Below are positions 42,376-53,030 of a stretch of DNA of 64,000 nucleotides, piece after piece. How positions within the stretch are numbered: position 1 is the first letter of the stretch; every line of letters starts with the position of its first letter. Under the pieces are notes generated by a model that was given only the letters and a program-made list of their open reading frames with translations, was not told the origin of the DNA and ran no database searches. The position numbers were made by a program, and so were the translations under genes. The stretch is from Sclerotinia nivalis (Eukaryota > Ascomycota > Leotiomycetes > Helotiales > Sclerotiniaceae), in contig JAPEIS010000001.1 in NCBI GenBank assembly GCA_029531795.1, positions 3,906,001 to 3,970,000 on the forward strand, given 5' to 3'.

Positions 42376-44105
42376 ATGGTGCACTTTCCAAAGATCCATA
42401 ATGTGTACTTTTTGGCTTCTATCGCCACGGTTGGTGGAATGCTGTAAGTACCCATGATTCATCACGATGATGCAGAGATGGGTAGGTTCTAATAAAATAT
42501 TTCCAGGTTTGGTTTCGACATTTCATCTATGTCGGCCATTATCGGCACCAGCCAATACATAGATTACTTTAACAATCCCCAAGGTGTCGTACAAGGAGGT
42601 ATTGGTTCCGCCTTAGCTGGTGGTTCGGTTATTGGTGCCATCATGGCCGGTCCAATATCCAACAAATACGGTCGTCGGGACTCTTTATTCTTTGCCTGTA
42701 TCTGGTGGTTACTTGGAACAGCTCTTCAAACTTCCTGTAATGGAATTCCCATGTTGATTGCTGGTCGTTTCATCAACGGTATTTGTGTAGGTATTACCTC
42801 CTCGCAAGCACCGGTATACCTCGCCGAAATTGCCAAGAAAGAAAGCAGAGGATCCATTATCGTTATCCAACAATGGTCTATCGAATGGGGTATTTTCCTT
42901 ATGTACTTTGTGGGATACGGATGCAGTTTTATCAAATCCACCCCAACAGCCTCATTCCGTACCGCATGGGCCATACAATTTGTTCCCTGCATCACCCTCA
43001 TGATGGGTATTCCATTCCTTCCTCGATCACCTCGCTGGCTCGCAAAAGTTGGCCGCGAAAGGGAAGCCATCGCTATCCTCGCAGATATCCAAGCAGGCGG
43101 CGATGTCAACGATCCGCTAGTAATTGCCGAATGGGAAGAAATCACGACGATTCTTGCGGCCGAGCGTGAAGGTCAAAAGGGGTGGAGAAGATTCTTCAAA
43201 AATGGCATGTGGAAACGTACTTTAGCAGGTACATCCGTTCAAGCTTGGCAACAATTGAGTGGTGCAAATGTTATGACTTATTACGTGGTATATATCTTCG
43301 AAATGGCTAGTTTGACAGGAAACATCGGACTTGTTTCCTCTGGTATCCAATACGCGATCTTTATAATAGGTACTGCAGCTACCTTTTTCTTCATCGATAA
43401 AACTGGTCGAAGACCATTACTCGTAAGCATCTCCTGTCAATACGTACTCCTCCAATTACACAATAACTGACCCACAACCTCTAGATCTTCGGCGCATTAG
43501 GCATGGGCATATGCATGTTCATAGTCGGTGGCATCCTCGGCTCATACGGAACCTTCCTCCCAGACGGCCTAAACGGCAATCTCAGCGTACGAGTCCAAGT
43601 ATCCGGTTCCCCAGCCTACACCGTCATCGCCTTCTGCTACATCCTAGTGCTCATCTACTCTATAACCCTCGCCCCCATCGCCTGGGTCTACGCCGCCGAA
43701 ATCTGGTCCCTCGAAACGCGCGCGACGGGAATGGCACTCGCATCGGTCGCGAACTGGCTCTTCAATTTCGCAATCGGATTATTCATCCCCTCTGCCTTCC
43801 AAAACATTAGTTGGAAACTATTTATTCTGTTTGGGGCTCTGTGTATGGCGGCTGCCGTGCAGGCTTTCTTTACGTATCCTGAAACGGCGGGTAAGACGTT
43901 GGAGGAGATTGAAGTACTTTTTGCGAAGGGCGGCCCGAAACCTTGGAGGACGAGGCCCGGGGGGAGTTTGTTGGATGAGAGGGTTAGGGATGTGGTTGCG
44001 TTTGAGGGGAAGGAAGGGACGGGCATTGGGGGCGTGCAAGAGGAGAGGGTGGAGTATATGAATGGGGATAGGGATGGGAAGGAGAGGGGTGGGAGTGCGG
44101 TTTAG
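42376..44105 (+). CDS. Sugar porter (MFS SP family), 534 aa
   Basis: Plasma-membrane sugar/H+ symporter of the 12-TM SP family, probably for a hexose or related sugar. Exons 42376-42443, 42507-43422 and 43485-44105, with introns of 63 and 62 nt. Family signatures: TM1 GGMLFGFDISSMSAI; NKYGRRDSLF after TM2; GRFINGICVGITSSQAPVYLAE; PRSPRWLAKVGRE before the central loop; QLSGANVMTYY in TM7; DKTGRRPLL; WVYAAEIWSLETRATG; and PETAGKTLEEIEVLF after TM12. The C-terminal tail is charged and Gly-rich. Complete with no missing motif. Substrate cannot be read from sequence alone. Confidence 0.95.
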
Positions 44106-44879
44106 AGGTAGAGGGGAAATGAATATCGATACCCTGGGTTTTTGTGTGGGTTAGGTGTTTTGAGATATCAATTTGAGGTTTATTTTGTGAATATTGTTTA
44201 TGTCGATGTTTTACATGCTTGGTTTTATTTCTCATTCTTTGAAACCTCGCGAAATTCTGATTATCGAAGTTTTGAGCTTGTGATTTTAACTTTGGACGTC
44301 GTTTACGCACGAGCGTTAATGGATGCTAAGGCCAAGGATTCATTGCAAAAGTCACCCCGTAATAAATCATAGAGACAAGAAATTATCCCTGGACCCAATT
44401 GAGATTCTCGCGATGTAAACACATGGATATCCTGCCTGGTAAATATTAAGAAATCATTCAAGATCTTCGTAGGGCATCCAGTCATCGGGATTGCAAGCCA
44501 TCGATGAAAAGTCGAAAAGTTATTGGATTCTTGAATATAAGTATAACATTCAAATGATATCAAATATCGAATTTTCAATGTAAATATCTATAAATTTAAT
44601 CTTGAATTTGGTTAGAATATTCGAACATACGAATATTGAAAATTCATATCTAATAATAATCTGCGAGTCAGAAGTAGTCCTCTGCATATTTATGATATCG
44701 ATATATCTATTAACCCGCCCCAAATGCACAATATCAATGTCCCCCAATCTTAATAAATTACAAGACCAGCTCTCCAGGAGCCTCATCTACTAAATTGTAT
44801 GCTCCATACCATCTCACAACACCCTTCATTCATCGAAAAAGAAAGTTAATAATCATTAATCATTAGATCAATAATTAAA
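44106..44879. other. Convergent intergenic region, nothing recognised
   Basis: 3' flanks of the sugar transporter (plus) and the DnaJ gene (minus), AT-rich. Confidence 0.4.
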
Positions 44880-46586
44880 TCAAACCTCCTCACCCTCAAA
44901 ACGTAATCTACCCGACGACCGCCTCCTATCCGAGTCTGGCGATTTCCCCGCTAAAGAAGATCTTCCAGGTGTAGTAGGATCTTGATCACTAACATTTCTG
45001 ATCCACTTCCTGATATGTCTATGCTGAAAACAAAGCGGGGAGACGAGTCCCGAGACCGTAGAGCCCGTGAGCGGTGTCACCGTTGATACTCTTCTCTGAC
45101 ACGGCTTTCCCGTTGCCGTTAGCGCCATGCAAAGTCTGGGGGTTCTTTCATCGTCTGCGTGTTGTTCGTCTTCGTAATGGACGAAGCGGGGACGCAAGGG
45201 TTCGTAAGGGGCGGAGGGTTTTCTTCGCTCTCGTAATGGTAAATCGTGTGCGCCGTCTTTGTCGGAATAGTACCAATGTCTTTCTGATGATTTTAATGAG
45301 AGCAGTTGTGATGGGTTTACAGGAGATCCTGGTGGTTGTACTTCTGCACTAAAGAATCGTGTCGGTGATGATTTGTCTGCAGGATTTGTTGATCGAGTTT
45401 GAGAATCTTTTGCGGTGTTATATTGTGTTGATAATGATCTATCTGAAGGATTTGTATATGGAGTTTGAGTTTCTTTTGCGCTGTAATGCTGTGTTGATAA
45501 TGCTCTATTCGAAGGATTTGTAGATCGACATTGTGATGCTACAGCGTTGTAACACTGCGTTTGTGACAGTTTGTCGGAAGAGTACATTGATGTGGCTTCT
45601 CCATCTGCATAGTAATCCCGTTCTGATAGGCATGATGAGCTTTGTGGCCGCGCTGCACTGGACTGAGACTCTCTTTGTGATCTTGTCATGATATCATCTA
45701 CGAGCAAGTCAGCCGAAGTAGGGCTAGATATTGCAGATGGTGGCCAAAATGCCAGTGATAGCTGCCTTGAGAGCTTTCTAAGTATACTTAAGCAGATGAA
45801 TAGGAAGAGATAAAGCACAATGATGTAAAGGATGAAAGGTAATATCAAAATATCGGGGCAAAATAATTCACACGCATATCCTATAGTTGGCCAATCGGTG
45901 TTGGCCGGAATTTGTGACCATGGAATGTAGGCTTCCTTCCTTGAGACCATAACCTGATAATGATCGCAACCACGTTGAAAGTGCAAATATTCGTGCTTAG
46001 CTTTTGTTCCATTGAGTGTCCCATCTCTCCAGCTCTCAGCCCAACGCCATATATTGTCGCTTACAGAGTTAGGTAGTCCATTATCCACAAACAAATGGAC
46101 AAGATTTACCCAGGTTGCGGTACAAAATCTTTGATCCGGCTCTGTAAGGTAATCCAACCCGAGGGCTCTGGTAATTTCATCCGACGCAGCGCACATTGAT
46201 CCAGTTGAGCCCGAGTCATAATGCCAAAACCACGGTTTGGGCGCCGTACTTGTCACATTTCGACATCTGTTATCCCATGCTTCGTTCCAGTAATTAAGTT
46301 CCCATGTCAGAGGAAGGTCGTATTTCGCATGACAATCCCACCCAAACCTGGCACATTGATACCGATACTCAAGAAGTTTATCCTTGTCGGTCAGCACTCC
46401 GTAAGCCTCGTTGATAAGCTGAATGGCTTCCAAGGCATTCTTCCTTTGATCTTGATCTTTAAATTTATCTGGATGTATTAATTTGACAAGGCGACGATAT
46501 GCCTGCTTGACATGTTTTTGAGTCGCATTGATTGGAAGATCAAGATTGTAGTAATGAGGGGTGAAGTGAGGAGTGCCACATGCCAT
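44880..46586 (-). CDS. J-domain membrane protein with 22-aa repeats and C-terminal Cys motif, 568 aa
   Basis: Single exon. An N-terminal J domain (about residues 11-75) keeps the HPD motif (38-40, IHPDKF), so it should stimulate an Hsp70. A Trp/Cys-rich region follows (about 80-240). One strong membrane segment lies at about 245-268 (ILILPFILYIIVLYLFLF). A disordered region holds about four 22-residue repeats (332-419; unit pattern TNPSDRxLSTQxYxAKxxQT). A late Cys motif at 486-522, C-x9-C-x22-C-x2-H (RLCMALTATGKPCQRR ... LCFQH), resembles DUF5763-type zinc knuckles. The combination is unusual. Probably anchored in an endomembrane; which side each part faces is not clear. Confidence 0.85.
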   Translation of the reverse strand: MACGTPHFTPHYYNLDLPINATQKHVKQAYRRLVKLIHPDKFKDQDQRKNALEAIQLINEAYGVLTDKDKLLEYRYQCARFGWDCHAKYDLPLTWELNYWNEAWDNRCRNVTSTAPKPWFWHYDSGSTGSMCAASDEITRALGLDYLTEPDQRFCTATWVNLVHLFVDNGLPNSVSDNIWRWAESWRDGTLNGTKAKHEYLHFQRGCDHYQVMVSRKEAYIPWSQIPANTDWPTIGYACELFCPDILILPFILYIIVLYLFLFICLSILRKLSRQLSLAFWPPSAISSPTSADLLVDDIMTRSQRESQSSAARPQSSSCLSERDYYADGEATSMYSSDKLSQTQCYNAVASQCRSTNPSNRALSTQHYSAKETQTPYTNPSDRSLSTQYNTAKDSQTRSTNPADKSSPTRFFSAEVQPPGSPVNPSQLLSLKSSERHWYYSDKDGAHDLPLRERRKPSAPYEPLRPRFVHYEDEQHADDERTPRLCMALTATGKPCQRRVSTVTPLTGSTVSGLVSPLCFQHRHIRKWIRNVSDQDPTTPGRSSLAGKSPDSDRRRSSGRLRFEGEEV

Positions 46587-47976
46587 ATTGCCGGCCTTGC
46601 AGAGCTTTACGCAAAAGCTTTGCTGGTAATTGTTTAAGGCAAATCAATCCGAGAATATGCAGATCTTGGTAAAGCAACCAGCTCTTTTGGTCCTTGGACA
46701 TGGACTGAAGAATGAAAAAATTCCTAATGAAGAACATGACCTAGCGGATAAACAAAGAATGAAATTTTAGAAAGGTCTTTATCACAATGATAATCTAGTG
46801 TAAGGGATGCTGCAAACAGGTTCGCTAACAATCAATGCTTCTTATTCAATGTGTCTTCAAGAGACAAATGGATTGTTTGAAGTTCTGTCTATTCTCTTCG
46901 TTCTTGGTATTCATGCATCCTCCTTCAGGATTTTCACATACATTCTCCAATATCATATTTGACGGGCGGAACTTTTTTATATAAAACCCTTTTCCGCATC
47001 TACTCAGAAGCGTTTGGCTTTTTTGCCTTTTCTCTGTTTTTATCTTTTTTTTCTGCTAAACAAAAACAATCGTGGCACCACTGAAGAAGAATCAATACAC
47101 ATCCCAAACGTGTCCTCTGAACCCAACGAACTTTTGTCGGGCCATGGAGATTTGAACTAACAGACACATGGAAGTCATGATACTTTGGGCCAGATATGAC
47201 CTTTGACTGATACTGGTCAAGTCAAGGGCGGCTGGATGGATTGAAAAATATTTGCAATACTGTTTTCCAATTAATAATCTGCTTTCTATGAATTGATCTG
47301 GCGGGCTCGGTGGGGAAGGAAAGTATTTAAGCGGTGAGAGGTGGCAGAAAGGATTATGTAATACTGCAATTGGTCTTATCGGCTTCCTTCGAATTTCTTC
47401 ATCCATTACCTTTGACCAAATTGGAAATAGAGAAGAAAAAAGACACGCAGCAACAGAAAACCGTCACTGAGGGTTCACTCAATATGACGGAAGGGAGTTA
47501 AGACCATCACATTTGCCATCATACGGATAAAGACATGGATAGGAATATTACTTTCTTGAGTCTCTGGTGCTACCAACATTTATTAAACGTTAACCATTTG
47601 GCATGAAGGTGAACTTGGTAGGGAACTGGCTGGGATCGGATATGGAAATTATTTCAAGACTCCTACCGTCAGATGCGAGAGAACAGAATTTCATGCGATA
47701 ATGCATCGGCACGATTTATACCTTTTTACGAAAAGAGATTGGTATGGAGAACAATGTTAAGGAACAATAAGAGGCAAGTGCCACGACGAGCTGTGAAAAC
47801 GGAAAGCTATCATTCGATTTATTGTTAAGAAATAAAGAAACAAAAATGATTGTTTCCTCTATCTACCTAGTATGTAGAGTTCCTCTTGTAGGTAGTATAA
47901 ATCATCTTCCATTCTCTAGTATATATTTTACATAAAACTCTTTTATCTATGAACAATGTGAACCTAATATATCAAA
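46587..47976. other. Divergent intergenic region, no supported gene
   Basis: 1.4 kb. A TATATAAAA box at about 46978 lies in a T-rich context on the plus strand; a TATAAAT at 47896-47902 is about 75 bp upstream of the next gene. The minus frame 47092-47406 lacks domain support. Confidence 0.4.
47896..47902 (+). promoter_or_regulatory. Probable TATA box of the CYP7/8-like P450
   Basis: TATAAAT 75 bp upstream of the ATG at 47977. Confidence 0.35.
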
Positions 47977-49777
47977 ATGCTGGATCACATCATTTTTTCC
48001 TGGGGCTGGGGGGCGACGGCCCTGTGTGTTTGTCTTTTTCCCTTCTTGATATCTTATCTTCTTACTACTGTTAAATCTACCCTTACTGTGCGGAGTAAAG
48101 GTACTGATAAATCGCCCGCTATTGACCCATCACCGGATTTTATATTCGGTAACCTTCTTGCTTTTTCATTCGACACCCGTGGATATCTCGCACATCTTAT
48201 GTGAGTACATGGTGATGCCATCCATTTCTATTTGCTCTTGCTAATAGATGTCCAGAAATCGTTTCGGCCCCCATGTACCTGTCCGGATTCGAGTCGGCGG
48301 CCATAGTTTCTACTTTGTTTCCGGACCAGAATATGTTCTCAAACTATTCCGCGGTTCTCGAGAACTTACTGCCGCTCCCGCCATGGCAGCTATCGTTGAA
48401 CGAATTTTTGGCTCCCCTCCTGAAGCTAGTTCCGTACTCTTAAATGACAACACCGGTACTTCAACACAGCCATTACCGGACTCCAATCCTTTACCAGCAG
48501 ACCAACGTTATCACCATATCTCCCATCAAGGATTCTCCGATAATCTTACTGGTGTCAGATTAGCAGAACTCGTAACTCGATTCCTCACAAATCTTAACAC
48601 GGAACTAGATAACCTAGACATGGGAACCAACGAATGGCTAGAAATACCAGATCTATACACTTTCATACAAAACGTCATATTTAACGCCAACACTCGTGCA
48701 CTTTGCGGAACGCATATATTCGAAGTCGTCCCCACGTTAACCGAAGACTTTTGGAACTTTGATTCTCAGGTTGCAGGCCCGCTTAAGGGTATCCCGAGAT
48801 TTTTCATTCCTGGTGCCTATAAGATTAGAGATAAAATGGTCGAGAGTATCCTTGCATGGCACAAATCGGCAGAAGCGCATATCGATCGCGATGACGAGGA
48901 GCTTGAGAAGAAGTCGTGGGAGCCATACTATGGTTCGAAACTTTTCCAGGATCGAGCTCGTTTCCTTTCTAGAATCAATGGTTTTGGTGATCAAGCTCGT
49001 GCGGCTAATGATTTGGGTTTGATTTGGGGGTAAGTTAAATTATACTGTATGACGTAGTATTTTGAATCCAATCTAATGCTCCCCAGGGCAAATTCCAACA
49101 GTATCCCAGCAATCGCTTGGTGTATCCTAGATATTATATGTCGTCCAGACCTTCTATCCCAAGTACATTCCGAACTCTCCACAATTGCAACCCTCCACCC
49201 AAACGGTAATATCAACCAACAAATGCCCGACCTCCTATCGAATCTCCTCCTCCAATCCATCTACTGCGAAGAACTCCGCTTACGAAACGCCGCCGCAATC
49301 CAACGCTGCACCCTCACCCCAACCTTCAAAATCGGACCGTGGAAATTCCCAAAAAACGCCATGATCCTAGCAAGCATCTGGTACGCCGGGCACGACAAAA
49401 ACGTCTGGAACGAAGGCCCAAACAACGAACACGACGTTGAAAGTTTCTGGCCCGAACGCTTCATCCTGTACCCCAACAATGCACACAGCGGCCCCAGAAA
49501 ACCCTACTCGGGCAAACATCCCTCGGAGAAAATTGCAAAACCGAAACTCATCACGGATACGGTTAATGGGTCGTGGATTCCCTATGGTGGCGGTCAGCAA
49601 ATATGTCCTGGGCGTTTTTATGCGAAGCAAGAAGCGATTGGAAGTATGGCGATGTTTTTTTCCAAATTTGATGTTGAGTTGATTGGGGACGCAAATCCGG
49701 AGCCGGATTTTAGGTATTTTTCTTTGGGAGTTTTGCCGCCGAAGGGTAGGTTCCCGGCGAGATTGCGCAGAAGATAG
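47977..49777 (+). CDS. Atypical cytochrome P450, CYP7/CYP8-like, 562 aa
   Basis: Exons 47977-48200, 48256-49029 and 49087-49777, with introns of 55 and 57 nt. The first acceptor was placed at 48255, since only this keeps the frame (LAHLINRFGPHVPV). The N-terminal anchor is LCVCLFPFLISYLL. The I-helix reads LIWGANSNSIPAIAW, lacking the usual acid-Thr pair and resembling CYP7A/CYP8A enzymes. K-helix ExxR is EELRLR. The heme loop is IPYGGGQQICPGRFYA: the axial Cys is present, but Tyr replaces the usual Phe and Gln the usual Arg/His. It could be a hydroxylase of sterol-like substrates or a non-classical (isomerase-type) P450. No cluster partner nearby. Confidence 0.9.
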
Positions 49778-50246
49778 ATGTTTGAAATGGGTGGTGAGTG
49801 AGTGGTTATACTGGATTCCGGTGTTTCGTTTGTGACGACAGTTATGTTAGATTAGGTTTCTTCTGAACCGTTTTTGTCTACACGCCTCATATTGGTAGTA
49901 ATTTAGCATTTAGAGTAGGTTTCAAATCTAAAATGAAATTCGCATCTAGTTCGTAGTTACCCTTGAGGGTTGAGCACTGCACTTTTCGGTTTGAGCATTG
50001 TGAAATGTACTAAATATATAGGCAAGACTGCCATGATTGCAAAAATGTTATTCGTGGTATTCTCGATTCAGCATCCCCATTTCAACTTCAAATTATGTCC
50101 ATGTAAACCCTTGCGTTACTAATATTCCATATCAATATCCTCTGTAAGCTTCCGCATTTGATTCCTCCACCCCCGAAAACCTGCCTCAATATTCAACTTG
50201 ATCGAGAAGATTGTGATTCCCCAATTCCAATCCCCTGTTCAAGCCT
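49778..50246. other. Convergent intergenic region
   Basis: 3' flanks of the P450 (plus) and the phosphoesterase (minus); nothing recognised. Confidence 0.4.
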
Positions 50247-51281
50247 TTACGGCTCAGATCCCACTGTTGTCGCTTTAGGTAGATTGAGTTCAATATACCA
50301 GGGTTTGTTTATTGGTTGATACCTCACGTTCATGATGCTTGCATTAACCATCAAGGTCTCTTTCCCTTCCTCGATGGGTTCCTTATTCAAGTCTGGCCAG
50401 AGACATTGAACTTCCCTTCTTTCCGAGATGTCTTGCTCGCCCCAACTCACAACTTCCGCTCCATGTCCCTCATGAATATGACCGCAACAAAACAATCTTG
50501 GTTTTGCCCTATTCAGTGCTTTAAACAAACTATGACATCCAACATGTCCAGCGTATCCAGCAACTTTATCCAAAATATTCATTGGAGGCCCATGAGTCAT
50601 AACAACATCAACACTCCTCCCATCCTCATCCTCCGCAAAACTCGGGATGCGCACCGCGCCATCCACCCCTTTCATCCCCACATCACGTTCCTGGGCACCA
50701 TTAAAACGATCCTCATCCCTCTCATACGCCCAACCAAAACCACAAAACTCAGGCGTATACGGCGATGCATAAACGCGCAACGCGGCTCCATTATCCAAAA
50801 CATAATCATGCACGCCCTCCTCCACATAAGTAACCCCCGCTTCCTTCGCTAACTCTCCCCGCATAATAGCGTTTCCCTCCGCGCACTCCCCTAAATCTTC
50901 TTCTTCTTCCTCGGCAGTGTATTCGTTTCCCAGACTTCGTAAAACCCATGCCTTGTCCAGAGTGCGGTCGTGGTTTCCCGCAATAACGAGTTTTAATTTC
51001 GCGGGGATTGCTTTCAGCATTTTTAGAGCGCCGCGATATTCGGATAAACCACCTACTCTGGTGAGATCTCCACAGTGAAGAAGAATATCTATATCTGGTG
51101 GGATTTTGGAGAGTGAGAAAGGGATGTTGGGATTGCTGAATTCGAAGCTGTGGGTGTCTGAGATGATCATGATGCGGGTAGGGATTTTCGTTTGTTGGGC
51201 GTCCATTTTTAGAGATTTTTGTAGAGCTTTTGTGGTATTGCGTATGAAGAAATTTGATGGAATGCGCCCAGGAAAAGGCAT
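50247..51281 (-). CDS. Calcineurin-like metallophosphoesterase (UPF0046/MPPED type), 344 aa
   Basis: Single exon with the full set of metal-binding blocks: ISDTHSFEF (D, H), HCGDLTRVGG (D), AGNHDRTLD (N, H), VMTHGPPMNILD (H) and CCGHIHEGHG (H, H). The fold and motif spacing match small cytosolic metallophosphoesterases related to MPPED1/2 and to YkuE-like proteins rather than PP2A or PP1. An acidic insertion (EEEEEDLGE) follows the GNHD block. The first ATG at 51281 adds a 25-residue basic N terminus (MPFPGRIPSNFF...KSLK) that could be a mitochondrial signal; a start at 51206 (MDAQQTK) is equally possible. Physiological substrate unknown. Confidence 0.9.
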   Translation of the reverse strand: MPFPGRIPSNFFIRNTTKALQKSLKMDAQQTKIPTRIMIISDTHSFEFSNPNIPFSLSKIPPDIDILLHCGDLTRVGGLSEYRGALKMLKAIPAKLKLVIAGNHDRTLDKAWVLRSLGNEYTAEEEEEDLGECAEGNAIMRGELAKEAGVTYVEEGVHDYVLDNGAALRVYASPYTPEFCGFGWAYERDEDRFNGAQERDVGMKGVDGAVRIPSFAEDEDGRSVDVVMTHGPPMNILDKVAGYAGHVGCHSLFKALNRAKPRLFCCGHIHEGHGAEVVSWGEQDISERREVQCLWPDLNKEPIEEGKETLMVNASIMNVRYQPINKPWYIELNLPKATTVGSEP

Positions 51282-53030
51282 GTGTAGTGTAATGATGGAA
51301 ATGTATTTAAAGTGTTGCCTTGCTGATATTCACGTGATAAGCTGTCAGAATGTACGGCGGGCCCCGCAGTTCTAGAACAAACAGAACGTCATCATTGGCT
51401 GCACTGACGGACGATAACGTTAAAATGTTTGAACAATAAATTCAATATAAAAAACAAAAAGCGCAGCATATACCTAATAGAATAAACCCAAAGTCACTCT
51501 TAATGATTTTCAAGTGAATCAAACCGCTCAGATATAGAAGAACGATCGAAGGTCAACGAAAAGAACTCTCAGTTCTTAATGAAGTTTGTCTTGAATTTGA
51601 TTTTTGATTGAGGAAAGAGTTATATATATCAATTCCCAAGATAAATATTATATTAAAATCAATAAAACCCACTTAAGATTACATATATACAAAATATCCA
51701 GAAAACTAGACCATCTACTAGATAGAATAGTCCATCTCACAACATCCTACATCCATCCATCCAACTCCCCAGCTAGACACAACAACCAGCAACCAGCAAC
51801 CAGCACCCAACTAAGATATATACAAATACAAATACAAATACAAACCCATCCTTCTACTCAAAAATAACCCAGGCCCCTTATATTCTAAAAAGGACAACAA
51901 ATTCATAGCCACCTAATCCTCTCCAAGAGATAGACTTTATATATAACTGTTTTTCTACACCCCATCTAAATTAGATGAGAGTTATTATAAACTCTTATCA
52001 TCAGGTCAAATTATAACCAAAAAACTTTTTATCGGATGGGTTTAGGATGAGAGGGTGTAGAAATAATATCGGTTTTGAATAATAAAAGTATGAGATGGGG
52101 TATATATTCGGTGACTTTGATTAAATCCTCCCAATTCTCTCAATCTCCATATACAAAAAAGAAAAAAAACCCCCCCAACCAAAAAAAAACTTAAGATATG
52201 ACTTAGTCACAGCAAGATAGAAATCAAAACAATCGAGAACAAAAATGTCGGAATAATACTTAGTATCTCAATTCATTCCATCACTACATTTACATGGCAA
52301 AACTACCATCCATCTCCTCTCTCTTCACATCACTATACCACGCCAACCTTTCTCCCCCGAGTTCATCCATCTTTCTGGTCCAATTCATCTATCTAACGAT
52401 GCATCTCCCCACCCGCCCTCTTGACATTATAAATAAAGATTATATGATAACTGTAGCGCCATCCCACCACCCAGATATCCACCAAGAAAAGCTCGCTCCA
52501 AACTTGCTTCTCTTTTCCGTACCCAACCGTCTCCTCCAAAAAGAGGACTGAAACTTCCTTTCAAAGATAGGTAGATAGTTCCAAAAGTGCGAGCTAAAAG
52601 AATCGTGTATAAACATCATCATATATGCCAATCATAAAAGAAAAAAGAAAAAAATACTTGAATCCAACACACTTCGCCTCCCACCAATCCATGACAATAT
52701 AAAATAAACGTAGAATAAACGTAATGGTATAAATCCAATAGAAGATCGGAAGAAATTTGGTTCCGACAGACTTCGGAAAGTATCGCATCTAGTAGTGTTG
52801 AAGAGCTCCCGCACTACTGGTAATATGTGCAACCATGAGGTAAAAAATTGAAAGAGAAATTAAAAAGTTGCGTTGAGCATAAATAGTATATGTATATGGT
52901 GGACAGAAGCTGAAGTCATGATAATGGTAACCAGGCCGAAGAAGATATTACGTGGTCCAGACGTATTAAAAAATGATATGTTTGAAAGGTATCCGAGAGA
53001 TGCGAAAACTATACAATTGGAATGAAGCTA
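51282..53030. other. Gene-poor stretch with simple-sequence DNA
   Basis: Contains short tandem runs: CATC units at about 51750, AACCAGC units at about 51783-51805, ACAAAT units at about 51820-51845 and A/C homopolymers at about 52150-52190. Part of it (52560-53030) is probably the 3' UTR of the SUN-family gene. No coding frame is supported. Confidence 0.4.

Noticed and set aside
47092..47406. 104-codon minus frame upstream of the P450
   Set aside because: It sits in a promoter-like region, has no domain, and its composition is compatible with chance.
31922..49777. Secondary-metabolite cluster linking the two P450s, MFS and sugar transporter
   Set aside because: No PKS, NRPS, terpene or other backbone enzyme, and housekeeping genes such as REV1 lie between.
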